DNA of 64,000 nt from Sphingomonas sp. BT-65 (GTDB taxonomy: Bacteria > Pseudomonadota > Alphaproteobacteria > Sphingomonadales > Sphingomonadaceae). The notes beneath the pieces were generated by a model. It did not search any database and was not told where the DNA came from. It worked only from the letters and a program-made list of their open reading frames with translations. The translations under genes and the position numbers were made by a program. Shown here in pieces: positions 52,076-60,422 of this stretch (position 1 is the stretch's first letter; the number at the start of each line of letters is the position of its first letter). The stretch is from assembly GCF_026107375.2 (NCBI RefSeq), contig NZ_JAPCIA010000002.1:372001-436000 (forward strand). Direction: 5' to 3'.

Positions 52076-55000
52076 ATGTCGCGTGCTCGTTCAGTTTCAG
52101 ACCTCCGTGTCTTTCTCGATAGCTCGGCCCTCGTCGCCCCGCCCGCGTGGCGGCGCACGCGACACCGGGTCCCGCTCCTCGCGATCCTGCTCAGCTCCCT
52201 CGCAACGCCGGCGTTCGCGCAGGTGGCGGTCAATCCCGAAGTCCCGCCGCCGACGCCAGCCTGCCCGGCCAACCCGCCGGCCGTAGTCAATAATGGCGGC
52301 GCGACCAATGGCGGGGTTGCGGTAAGCGGAAATCCCGATTGCCCGGCGGGAACCACGCCCGCGGCCGAAGTGACCGACAATGGCGGCATCGCGATCGGCA
52401 ACAGTCGCGCGACACCAACGCGGACCGCGGGCACCGGCAACTCGATCGCGATCGGCAATGGCGCGCAGGCCGGCAGTGCCGGCGCGGGCAATGCCACGGC
52501 GATCGGCGCCGGAGCCATTGCAAGCGGCAACAATGCCTCGGCATTCGGTACGGGCGCGCGTGCGGAGGGCGCAGGCAGCGTCGCGCAGGGCAATGGCGCG
52601 CTCGCCACCAGTGCCAACGGGATCGCGATCGGCAACGGCGCGCAGGCCGGCGACACGGTCGACCTGACTCGCGTCAACACCGTCGCGATCGGCAATGGCG
52701 CGCGGGCGACCGCGCAGAACTCGACCGCGATCGGCGATGGCGCATCGGCGATCCAGGTCCAGTCGACCGCGGTCGGATCGGGCGCGGTGGCGGGAACCAA
52801 CGGCACCGCCGTCGGCCGCTCGGCCAATGCCGGCAACTCGTCGGTGGCCTATGGCGTCAATGCGGCGGCGGGGTTGCGCGCCACCGCGCTCGGCCAGGGC
52901 GCGGTCTCCTCGGCTGCCGACAGCATGGCGGTCGGCAGCTTCGCCTCGGCGACGGCGGCCGAGAGCGTAGCGCTCGGCCGCCAGTCGAGCGTCACCGTCG
53001 CGAACAGCGTCGCGCTCGGCCGCTCCTCCGTCGCGAGCAGGGGGGCGCTGGCCGGCTATACCGCGACCGGGCTGACCGCGCCGCAGACCTCGATCGGCGA
53101 AGTGTCGATCGGCACTGCCGCAGGGCAGCGCCAGCTGACCGGCGTCGCGGCGGGGTCGGACGCGACCGATGCGGTCAACGTGTCCCAGCTCCAGGGCATC
53201 GACGCGCAGGCCGATGCGCTCGGCGCGGGGGTGGCGGCCAGCCTGGGCGGCGGCGCAACCTATGACCCCGCGACGGGTACCCTCACCCAGCCGAGCTATG
53301 CGGTCCAGGGCGGCGCATTCACCAATGTCGGCGCGGCGCTGAGCGCGCTCGATACGCAGGTCACCGCCAATACCGGCGCAATCACGACGATCGACGGCCG
53401 CGTGACGACCGCCGAGACGAACATCGCCGGCAACACCGCGGCAATCAACGCGCTGGCCGGCAGCATCGGCAACGGCACAGTCGGCCTCGTCCAGCAAGCC
53501 AACGCCACCGCGCCGGTGACGGTCGCGGCGGCGAGCGGCGGCACGCGCGTCGATTTCACCGGAACCGCCGGCGCGCGGCAGCTCGCCGGCGTGGCCAACG
53601 GCCAGATCGCGGCGGGCTCGACCGAGGCGGTCAATGGCGGGCAGATCCATGCCAGCAACGGCAGCATCGCCGCCGCGCTGGGCGGCGGGGCGGGCGTCAA
53701 CCCCGACGGGACGCTCGCCGCGCCGAGCTACCTGATCCAGGGCGCCGCGCGCACCAATGTCGGCGACGCGCTGACGGCGCTCGACACCCAGACTACCGAC
53801 AACACCGATGACATCACCGATCTCGATCAGCGGGTGACCGCCAACACCACCGGCATCGCGAACAACAGCAGCGCGATCGCCGCGCTGTCGAACGGCACGC
53901 TCGGCCTGGTGCAGCAGGCGGGTCCGGGCGCGGTGATCACCGTGGCGATGAACAGCGGTGGCACCGTGGTCAACTTCACCGGCACCGCGGGCGACCGGCA
54001 GCTGGCCGGCGTCGCCCCCGGCACGGTGAACGCGACGTCCAACCACGCGGTGAACGGAAGCCAGCTCCACGGCGCCGGCCAGAGCGTGGCCAATGCGCTT
54101 GGCGGCGGCGCGAGCGTCGATGCCAACGGGGCCGTGACCGCGCCGTCCTATAGCGTTCAGGGCGCGAACCAGACCAGCGTCGGCGGCGCGATCACCGCGC
54201 TCGACGGCGCGATCACCGCCACCAATGGCGCGGTGAGCGCGTTGCAGGGCCAGACCAACGCCAATAGCGGCGCGATCACCAACCTGCAGACCCAGGTCAC
54301 GTCCAACACCTCGAACATCACCACCCTGCAGGGCCAGGTCGCCACCAACACCAATGCGATCGCCGCGAATACCGGCGCGATCACCCAACTGCAGGGCCAG
54401 ACCGCGGCGAATACCGGCGCGATCAACAATCTGCAGACTCAGGTGACGACCAACACCGCCGACATCACCACGCTTCAGGGTCAGGTCGGGGCAAGCAACA
54501 CGGCGATCACCAATCTGCAAGGCGCGGTGAACGCCAACACCACCGCGATCGGCGACCTCACCGATGCGGTGAGCGCCGGCACGATCGGGCTGGTGCAACA
54601 GGCAGCGCCCGGCGCCGGGCTCACTGTGGGTGCGCAGACCGACGGCGGCACGGTGAATTTCGCCGGCACCGGCGGCAACCGGCAGCTGACCGGCGTCGCG
54701 GCGGGGGCGCTGGACGCCGTCTCGACCGACGCGGTGAACGGGTCACAGCTCGCCGCGACCAATGTGCGCGTCCAGGCGATCATCGACGGGATCATCGGCC
54801 AGCAGTTCGGCGGCTTCACCTCGGACAACGCCCTGGGCGCCAACCTGCCCGTCGCGAGCGGCTCGAATGCCTCGGCGGGAGGCGGAGGGGCCGTCGCCTC
54901 CGGCGCCTGGGCCACCGCGGTCGGGAACGCGTCACAGGCCTCCGCGCAGAATGCGACCGCGCTCGGCAGCACCGCACAGGCCACCGCGCAGAATGCGACG

Positions 55001-55501
55001 GCGGTCGGCAGCGGCGCGCAGGCAACCGGCACCAATTCGGTGGCGATCGGCGCCAATGCCAGCGATGACGGCATGTCCGACGTCGTGTCGGTCGGCTCGT
55101 CGACCGCCACCCGGCGCGTCGTCTATGTCTCGGCGGGCGTCGCCCCCACCGACGCGGCCAATGTCGGCCAGCTCCAGTCCGGCATGGCGCAGACGCTGGC
55201 CTCCGCCAACGAATATACCGATGGCCGCGTCGCCGCGCTCGGCTTCGACCTCAGCGAGGTGCGCGAGGATTCGCGGCGCGGGATCGCCGCGGTCGCCGCG
55301 CTAGGCTATGCGCCGATGCCGTCGGAGCCGGGCCGGACGAGCTATTCGGTCAATGGCGCGTTCTTCCGCGGCTATCAGGCGATCGGCGGGTCGGTCGCGC
55401 ATCGCCTCAACACCGAAGTCCCGCTCGCGGCCACCGCCGGCTTCGCCTATGGCGGCAACGGCAACAACATCGTGCGGGTCGGCGTCGCCGGGGAGTTTTG
55501 A
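52076..55501 (+). CDS. YadA/Hia-type trimeric autotransporter adhesin
   Basis: 1141 aa. Extended signal peptide (cleavage near PAFAQ, about residue 48). Head of 14-residue-type AIG(N/D)GA repeats (about 95-330, e.g. GNSIAIGNGAQAGS), neck motifs such as DATDAVNVSQLQ and STDAVNGSQL, three GLVQQA/TGTAG-RQL(A/T)GV modules (near residues 466, 606 and 834), coiled-coil stalk with 14-residue tandem repeats, second head block (about 940-1000) and a C-terminal YadA anchor (SYSVNGAFFRGYQAIGGSVA...). Surface adhesion or biofilm role by family. Confidence 0.93.
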   Translation: MSRARSVSDLRVFLDSSALVAPPAWRRTRHRVPLLAILLSSLATPAFAQVAVNPEVPPPTPACPANPPAVVNNGGATNGGVAVSGNPDCPAGTTPAAEVTDNGGIAIGNSRATPTRTAGTGNSIAIGNGAQAGSAGAGNATAIGAGAIASGNNASAFGTGARAEGAGSVAQGNGALATSANGIAIGNGAQAGDTVDLTRVNTVAIGNGARATAQNSTAIGDGASAIQVQSTAVGSGAVAGTNGTAVGRSANAGNSSVAYGVNAAAGLRATALGQGAVSSAADSMAVGSFASATAAESVALGRQSSVTVANSVALGRSSVASRGALAGYTATGLTAPQTSIGEVSIGTAAGQRQLTGVAAGSDATDAVNVSQLQGIDAQADALGAGVAASLGGGATYDPATGTLTQPSYAVQGGAFTNVGAALSALDTQVTANTGAITTIDGRVTTAETNIAGNTAAINALAGSIGNGTVGLVQQANATAPVTVAAASGGTRVDFTGTAGARQLAGVANGQIAAGSTEAVNGGQIHASNGSIAAALGGGAGVNPDGTLAAPSYLIQGAARTNVGDALTALDTQTTDNTDDITDLDQRVTANTTGIANNSSAIAALSNGTLGLVQQAGPGAVITVAMNSGGTVVNFTGTAGDRQLAGVAPGTVNATSNHAVNGSQLHGAGQSVANALGGGASVDANGAVTAPSYSVQGANQTSVGGAITALDGAITATNGAVSALQGQTNANSGAITNLQTQVTSNTSNITTLQGQVATNTNAIAANTGAITQLQGQTAANTGAINNLQTQVTTNTADITTLQGQVGASNTAITNLQGAVNANTTAIGDLTDAVSAGTIGLVQQAAPGAGLTVGAQTDGGTVNFAGTGGNRQLTGVAAGALDAVSTDAVNGSQLAATNVRVQAIIDGIIGQQFGGFTSDNALGANLPVASGSNASAGGGGAVASGAWATAVGNASQASAQNATALGSTAQATAQNATAVGSGAQATGTNSVAIGANASDDGMSDVVSVGSSTATRRVVYVSAGVAPTDAANVGQLQSGMAQTLASANEYTDGRVAALGFDLSEVREDSRRGIAAVAALGYAPMPSEPGRTSYSVNGAFFRGYQAIGGSVAHRLNTEVPLAATAGFAYGGNGNNIVRVGVAGEF
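54248..54562 (+). repeat. 42-bp tandem repeats within the adhesin stalk
   Basis: 315 bp encode 105 residues arranged as seven 14-residue units (one is 21), e.g. GQTNANSGAITNLQ, TQVTSNTSNITTLQ, GQTAANTGAINNLQ, TQVTTNTADITTLQ. Units 1-2 and 4-5 are near-duplicates, consistent with past duplication of an 84-bp block. Confidence 0.8.
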
Positions 55502-55514
55502 GGGACCAGCGCGT

Positions 55515-55551
55515 AAAAAAGCCGGCCGCCCCCTGGGGCAGCCGGCTTTTT
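55515..55551 (+). terminator. Rho-independent terminator of the adhesin gene
   Basis: GCCGGC-CGCCCC and GGGGCA-GCCGGC form a long stem flanked by AAAAAA and TTTTT, 14 bp past the adhesin stop; usable from both strands, including for the tRNA-Val transcript. Confidence 0.85.
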
Positions 55552-55555
55552 GAAA

Positions 55556-55630
55556 TGGTGGGCGCGGCAAGGATTGAACTTGCGACCCCTGCGATGTCAA
55601 CACAGTGCTCTACCACTGAGCTACGCGCCC
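55556..55630 (-). tRNA. tRNA-Val (anticodon GAC)
   Basis: 75 nt including CCA, minus strand. Acceptor GGGCGCG/CGCGCCC, D-arm GCTC/GAGC, anticodon stem CTGTG/CGCAG around loop TTGACAT (anticodon GAC), T-arm GCAAG-TTCAATC-CTTGC, then A-CCA. Reads GUC and GUU. Confidence 0.95.
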
Positions 55631-55729
55631 GATTGCCTTGCGGCGAATCTCGGGAAGCGGCGCTTTAGCGGGGGGCGTCCCCCCTTGCAAGCGCCGGAGC
55701 GTTCGGTTTGAGATTCAGCTACGCTGAAT

Positions 55730-55812
55730 GCGGCACCGGCCCACTCCCCCACCCGGCCACCCACGCCAGTGTATTTTATGGGTGGCCGGGTGGGGGAGTG
55801 GGCCGGTGCCGC
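55730..55812. repeat. Long inverted repeat, copy 2 (perfect 34-nt arms)
   Basis: Left arm 55730-55763 and right arm 55779-55812 pair perfectly, 15-nt loop. Relative to copy 1 (47515-47595) the arms differ by CCCACTCC for CCCGCTCC on the left, matched by GGAGTGGG for GGAGCGGG on the right, keeping the stem paired. Located between tRNA-Val and the cpdR 3' end. Confidence 0.92.
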
Positions 55813-55832
55813 CTCCGCGCACGCGGAGTACA

Positions 55833-56210
55833 CTAGTTGCTGCTCGGGACCTGCTCCATCTCGAACAACCGGTCCACCTCGAGCACCAGGTCGCGCAAGT
55901 GGAACGGCTTGGACAGCACGCGCGCCGACGGAATCTGCTTGCCCGCCTTGAGCGTGACCGCGGCGAAACCGGTGATGAACATGACGCGCATGTCGGGGGC
56001 GATCTCGCCCGCCTTCTGCGCGAGCTCGATCCCGTCCATCTCGGGCATGACGATGTCGCTCAGCAGCAAATCGAAGCGTTCGGTCTCGAGCAGCGGCAAC
56101 GCCGCGGTGCCGCGGTCGACCGCGGTCACGGCATAGCCCGAACGCTCGAGCGCGCGCGCGAGATACTCGCGCATCACCCGATCGTCCTCAGCCAGAAGAA
56201 TCCTGATCAT
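55833..56210 (-). CDS. cpdR: CpdR-like single-domain response regulator
   Basis: 125 aa receiver domain without output. Acidic pair in ILLAEDDRVMREYLARALER, phosphoacceptor Asp in FDLLLSDIVMPEMDG, then the conserved Thr (MFITGFAAVTLKAG) and Lys (VLSKPFHLRDLV). The sequence and the neighbouring N-formylglutamate amidohydrolase are as in other alphaproteobacteria, where unphosphorylated CpdR primes ClpXP for cell-cycle proteolysis. Start at ATG 56210. Confidence 0.88.
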   Translation of the reverse strand: MIRILLAEDDRVMREYLARALERSGYAVTAVDRGTAALPLLETERFDLLLSDIVMPEMDGIELAQKAGEIAPDMRVMFITGFAAVTLKAGKQIPSARVLSKPFHLRDLVLEVDRLFEMEQVPSSN

Positions 56211-56357
56211 CCAAACCCCATTGCCGCGCCCGGCGCGGCGCACCCGCCGCGCGAATCCGGGCCGCCCGCGAGGCCATAGACTATGCGCGAAGGGTTTAAG
56301 ATTTTCCAGCCGTCCCGCCCGTTGCCCTGCCCGCCCCGCGCGCATAGGCTTGCACGC

Positions 56358-57197
56358 GTGAGCGTGCCCCCCTCCTTCGACCGCCATGGCCCGGAAACGC
56401 CGGTGTCGCCGGTGGTGCTCTCGGTCCCCCATGCCGGGCGCGATTATCCGCTGCCGCTGCGCGCCGCGTTGCGCGTGCCGCTCGCCAGCCTGCTCCCGCT
56501 CGAGGACCGGCACGCCGACACGCTGACGATCGCCGCGCGCGGGGCGGAAACGCTGTTCGTCGCCAACCGGGCGCGCGCCTGGATCGACCTCAACCGCGCC
56601 GAGCACGAGCGCGATCCGCGCATCGACGAAGGCGCGGCGCCGATGCCGGAGGGCGCGATGTCGCTCAAGCTCAAGAGCGGGCTCGGCCTCGTGCCCCGCC
56701 GCGCGAGCGCGGTCGATCTATGGCGCCGCCGCTTCGCGGACGAGGAGGTGCGTGAGCGGATCGAGCGCGATCATCGGCCCTATCACGCCGCGCTCGCCGC
56801 GGCGCTGGCGGCGGCGCGCGACCGCTTCGGGGTCGCGGTGCTGCTCGACATCCACTCGATGCCGCCGCTCGCGGCGGGCGCCGCGCGAATCGTGATCGGC
56901 GATCGCTTCGGCCGATCGGCGGCAGCGCGCTTCGTCGGCCGGATCGAGGGCGCGATCCACGCCGCGGGCGTGCGCAGCGCGGTCAACACGCCCTATGCCG
57001 GCGGCCATGTCCTAGATCGCCACGCCGACGCCGCAGCCGGCATCCACGCGATCCAGGTCGAGGTCGACCGCACCCTCTATCTCGACCGGCGCCGCGAAAC
57101 GCCCGGCGCCGGTTTCGATGCCACCGCAACGCTGCTGCGCCGGATCATCGAGACGGTGGCGGACGAGGCGCTCCCTCTCGCGGCGGCAGCGCAATAA
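56358..57197 (+). CDS. N-formylglutamate amidohydrolase family protein
   Basis: 279 aa from GTG 56358 (an ATG at 56283 would add 25 residues). Motifs: SPVVLSVPHAGRDYPLPLRA, LEDRHADTLT, FVANRARAWIDLNRAEHERD, VLLDIHSMPP and TPYAGGHVLDRHADAAAGIH, the metal/substrate sites of the FGase family. Possible role in formylglutamate hydrolysis; no hut genes nearby. Divergent from cpdR, a conserved pairing. Confidence 0.87.
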   Translation: MSVPPSFDRHGPETPVSPVVLSVPHAGRDYPLPLRAALRVPLASLLPLEDRHADTLTIAARGAETLFVANRARAWIDLNRAEHERDPRIDEGAAPMPEGAMSLKLKSGLGLVPRRASAVDLWRRRFADEEVRERIERDHRPYHAALAAALAAARDRFGVAVLLDIHSMPPLAAGAARIVIGDRFGRSAAARFVGRIEGAIHAAGVRSAVNTPYAGGHVLDRHADAAAGIHAIQVEVDRTLYLDRRRETPGAGFDATATLLRRIIETVADEALPLAAAAQ

Positions 57198-57202
57198 AAA
57201 AA

Positions 57203-57226
57203 CCGCCCGGTGTTGCCACCGGGCGG
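57203..57226 (+). terminator. Rho-independent terminator after the N-formylglutamate amidohydrolase gene
   Basis: CCGCCCGGTG / CACCGGGCGG perfect 10-bp stem with TTGC loop; A-run upstream at 57195-57202 gives a T-run for minus-strand transcripts. Six bp past the stop codon. Confidence 0.8.
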
Positions 57227-57472
57227 CCAAGGTTCAGGGAGGAGACACGCCCGAGGGCGTGCCGCACGGCTCCGCGAAAGGGGGGACACGGAACCGTACT
57301 CAACGAGATATAGGGGGGCTTGACCGTGGCTTCAAGGCCACAATCGGAAATGCGACGAATTGAGGAGGAATGGCCTGCAAACCGCTCGTTTCAGGCGGAA
57401 TCCTGCCGGAAGCGTGCCTGCCGGATATCGGATGTCGCGGGGCCCGCGACAAGGGTATGAGGGGCGCGCACG
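57227..57472. other. Non-coding gap between FGase and sapC
   Basis: Contains no supported gene, promoter or repeat. It ends at the strong hairpin next to the sapC stop. Confidence 0.5.
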
Positions 57473-57507
57473 ACGCTCCCGGCCGTTACGGTCACGGCCG
57501 GGAGCGT
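57473..57507 (-). terminator. Strong hairpin downstream of sapC
   Basis: ACGCTCCCGGCCGT / ACGGCCGGGAGCGT: 14 bp perfect stem with 7-nt loop, 8 bp after the sapC stop on the minus strand. No T-tract follows. Confidence 0.65.
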
Positions 57508-57515
57508 GCATGTCC

Positions 57516-58298
57516 TCAGGCCGCCGGCACCGGCTGCGGCGCCACGCCGCCCTGCTGCAGCTGGCGCGCGAAGATCTCGCGCATCAGGCCGAGCGAGAAG
57601 AGATGGGCGTAGATCAGCGGCAGCATGCCGTTCTGCGCCATCTTGCGCAGCTGGTCGCCGCGCAGGTCGTTGAGCTTGTTCTCGTCGACCATGCGGAAGC
57701 CGCGATAGATATAGGGCTGCGCTGCGCCCTCGGGCTGGATCGCGACCTCGCCGTCCATCAGCAGCTCGAGGTCGTTGAGCTCCTTGATGAAGGCATTGGT
57801 CTTCTGGCCGGCGATCTCGAACTCTTCGTTGAACTTGAGGATCTGCTGGACCAGCTCGGTCGGCTTGCCGTCCTCGAACAGCGCATCGCCCTCGTCGAAT
57901 GCACCGATCGTGTCGGAGGTCGGGTCGAAGCAGAGCGAGAGCTCCTCGGCATCCGGACGCAGCCGGGCGAGCATATAGGGGTAACGGCGGACATAGGCAG
58001 GAACGTAGATGTTCTCGCCCTCACGGATCTTGCCATTCTCGTCGAAGAAGACGTTGGCGCCCTCATTGAGGCCCATCAGCCCGAGCGGCACCGCCTCGTC
58101 ACCGATCGAGAAGACGATCGGCATGTGGCGCTGGACGAGCGGGAACTCCTCCACCGTCAGCGGGATCGCATGCTGCTTGGCGAGGAACGGCGCCGCGTCC
58201 GCGCGGCGGATGCGGAAATTGCCGTGAATCTCGCTCGAGAGCGGCTGGAGGTCGTTGTAGAAAAGCGGAAGACCCTGTGCTTGCGGCGCGCTGGCCAT
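57516..58298 (-). CDS. SapC family protein
   Basis: 260 aa from ATG 58298 (AGGAGA about 6 nt upstream). SapC family: LPLFYNDLQPLSSEIHGNFR, AKQHAIPLTVEEFPLVQRHM, PIVFSIGDEAVPLGLMGLNE, ENIYVPAYVRRYPYMLARLR and IKELNDLELLMDG. Named after the Campylobacter S-layer locus, but widespread in sphingomonads and caulobacters, often near TonB receptors and tryptophan halogenases; function unknown. No signal peptide. Confidence 0.9.
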   Translation of the reverse strand: MASAPQAQGLPLFYNDLQPLSSEIHGNFRIRRADAAPFLAKQHAIPLTVEEFPLVQRHMPIVFSIGDEAVPLGLMGLNEGANVFFDENGKIREGENIYVPAYVRRYPYMLARLRPDAEELSLCFDPTSDTIGAFDEGDALFEDGKPTELVQQILKFNEEFEIAGQKTNAFIKELNDLELLMDGEVAIQPEGAAQPYIYRGFRMVDENKLNDLRGDQLRKMAQNGMLPLIYAHLFSLGLMREIFARQLQQGGVAPQPVPAA

Positions 58299-58329
58299 GA
58301 AACTCTCCTGGATTCGGGACTGGCGCGGT

Positions 58330-59775
58330 CTATTGGCCGCGACGCTCCGGCGCAAGGGAAACGAGCTTCCCTGGGTTGAACAGGTTCAGCGGATCGATTG
58401 CGTGCTTGATCGCGGCGAGCGCACGCATCCGCGCGGGCGAGGAAAGCCGGGCGAGTTCGTCGCGCTTCATCTGACCGATGCCGTGCTCGGCCGAAATCGA
58501 CCCGCCCGCCGCGACGACCAGATCGTGGACGAACGGGCTCACGACTTCCGCGTTACGTGCCGCCCAGTCCGCCGGACTTCCGGCGGGCGCGCGGACATGG
58601 AAATGGACATTGCCATCGCCGAGATGCCCGAACGCCCCCGCGCTCGTCCCCGGAAACCGCGCCTCGACCGCGCGCGCACCCTCGATCATGAAATCGGGCA
58701 TTGCCGCCACCGGCACCGAGATGTCGTGCTGAAGCGCCGGGCCGCTGGCGCGTTCGGCCTCCGAGATCGAATCGCGCAGCTTCCAGAACGCCTCGGCCTG
58801 CCCCTCGCTCGCGGCGATCGCCGCATCCGCCGCCAGACCGGATTCGAGCGCCTGGCCGAGCAGCCGTTCGAGCAGCGCCGCGGGCGCCTCCTGCGCCGGG
58901 CTTGTCGTCACCGCCTCGATCAGCACATGCCAGGGATGCTCGCCCGCGAGCGGCGCGCGCGTACCGGGAACGTGCCTCAGCACCGCGCCCAGCGACTGCG
59001 CCGGGACGATCTCGAAGCTCTCGATCGCGTCGGTCGCCGCCGCGGCCATCCGCAGCAGATCGAGCGCAGCGTGGGGCGAGGCGAGCCCGACCCACGCCAC
59101 CGCGCGGGCATGGACGGCCGGCACCAGCTTCAGGCTCGCCGCGGTGACCACGCCGAGTGTTCCTTCCGCGCCGATCAGCAGCTGGTTGAGGTCGTAGCCG
59201 CGATTGTCCTTCTTGAGCGCCGCGAGGCCGTCGTGGACGCTGCCATCGGGCAACACCGCCTCGAGCCCCAGCACCAGCCCGCGCATCGTGCCGAAGCGCA
59301 GCACCTGCGTGCCGCCGGCGTTGGTCGAGACCAGCCCGCCCACCGTCGCGCTGCCCTTCGCGCCGAGCGTCAGCGGGAAACGCCGCCCTTGTGCCAGCGC
59401 CGCATCATGCAGGTGGGCGAGGATCACCCCCGCTTCCGCCTCGATCAGGTTCGCCGCCGCGTCGATCCGGCGCACGCGGTCCATGCGCCGCAGCGACAGG
59501 ATCAGCGCCGATCCGTCGGCCGGTGGCGTCGCGCCGCCGACCATCGAGGTGTTGCCGCCCTGCGGCACCAGTGCCACGCCCAGCTGCGCCGCGAGGCGCA
59601 CCGTCTCCGCCACCGCCTCGACCGAATCGGGCTGCAAGATCGCGGCCGCGGCACCGCGATAGCGGCCGCGCCAATCGTCGAGCCACGGCGCGATCGCCTG
59701 GCGGTCGGTGATCACCGCCTTGGGGCCGAAGCGCGCCGCGACGGCCTCGACCAGTTGCGCTTGTGCCGGCGTCAT
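58330..59775 (-). CDS. FAD-binding oxidase (D-lactate/D-2-hydroxyglutarate dehydrogenase-like)
   Basis: 481 aa from ATG 59775 (59820 alternative). FAD-PCMH domain: ALVPQGGNTSMVGGATPPAD, LTLGAKGSATVGGLVSTNAG, GTQVLRFGTMRGLVLGLEAV, LLIGAEGTLGVVT. C-terminal FAD-oxidase_C: AFGHLGDGNVHFHV and SAEHGIGQMKRDEL. Oxidises a D-2-hydroxyacid; which one is undetermined. Divergent from the exported protein at 59854. Confidence 0.9.
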   Translation of the reverse strand: MTPAQAQLVEAVAARFGPKAVITDRQAIAPWLDDWRGRYRGAAAAILQPDSVEAVAETVRLAAQLGVALVPQGGNTSMVGGATPPADGSALILSLRRMDRVRRIDAAANLIEAEAGVILAHLHDAALAQGRRFPLTLGAKGSATVGGLVSTNAGGTQVLRFGTMRGLVLGLEAVLPDGSVHDGLAALKKDNRGYDLNQLLIGAEGTLGVVTAASLKLVPAVHARAVAWVGLASPHAALDLLRMAAAATDAIESFEIVPAQSLGAVLRHVPGTRAPLAGEHPWHVLIEAVTTSPAQEAPAALLERLLGQALESGLAADAAIAASEGQAEAFWKLRDSISEAERASGPALQHDISVPVAAMPDFMIEGARAVEARFPGTSAGAFGHLGDGNVHFHVRAPAGSPADWAARNAEVVSPFVHDLVVAAGGSISAEHGIGQMKRDELARLSSPARMRALAAIKHAIDPLNLFNPGKLVSLAPERRGQ

Positions 59776-59853
59776 TTCCGCGCCGCTACCATCCGCCGCA
59801 CCAGGGAGCAATTCATCCACTGTTCAAGCCCACTCGCTATGGGGCAGGATGAG

Positions 59854-60333
59854 ATGGTGAATTTGTTGCTTGCTGCCAGTGCTGCGCTGTTGCTGCCGCT
59901 CGCCCCGCCAGGCGAGACGCGCAAGGCCGCGTCCAAGGCGAACACCGGCGTGACACGGGTGGCGCAGGTGCGCATCCAGCAGCATTTCGTGATTCGCGTG
60001 CCGCGCGCCGATGCGGTGCGCCGCGTCTCCGCCCCCGCCGCGCCGCTTCCGCCGATCGCCTGGGTCGAGAAGGACGCCGACAAATGCGTCAAGATGCAGA
60101 GCCTGGCCGGCGCCACGATCACGCGTCCCGACAGCGTCGACCTGTTCCTCGCCGGCGGCAAGCGGCTGCGCGCCAAGCTCGGCAACGAATGCCCCGCGCT
60201 CGATTTCTATTCGGGCTTCTACGTCAAGCCGACCAAGGACGGCATGATCTGCGCCAAGCGCGACATGTTCCGCTCGCGCTCGGGCGGCGAATGCCGGATC
60301 AAGGCATTTCGTACCCTGATCCCCGCACGCTGA
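59854..60333 (+). CDS. Exported Cys-containing protein of unknown function
   Basis: 159 aa from ATG 59854 (AGGA about 6 nt upstream; ATG 59839 also in frame). A signal-like N-terminus (MVNLLLAASAALLLPLAPPG) precedes a conserved C-terminal domain with four cysteines: DADKCVKMQSLAGATI, LGNECPALDFYSGFYVKP, GMICAKRDMFRSRSGGECRI. A typical small sphingomonad periplasmic protein; disulfides likely. Lies before the DEAD-box gene. Confidence 0.74.
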   Translation: MVNLLLAASAALLLPLAPPGETRKAASKANTGVTRVAQVRIQQHFVIRVPRADAVRRVSAPAAPLPPIAWVEKDADKCVKMQSLAGATITRPDSVDLFLAGGKRLRAKLGNECPALDFYSGFYVKPTKDGMICAKRDMFRSRSGGECRIKAFRTLIPAR

Positions 60334-60422
60334 CTTGAACTTATCTTGACTTTGCGCGCCATTTCCCCAATGCGCGCGGCTTAATTAATGCGGGCCTGCG
60401 CCCCTTCTTTCCGGACATCTGG

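Noticed and set aside
52097..54598. 833-residue antisense frame within the adhesin
   Set aside because: Open only because the adhesin repeats avoid stops in the antisense phase; the peptide is Arg/Gly/Asp-rich low complexity.
52287..55110. Possible CRISPR or phage-like repeats inside the adhesin region
   Set aside because: Repeat units stay in frame, encode coiled-coil and head motifs and have no spacer/direct-repeat pattern.
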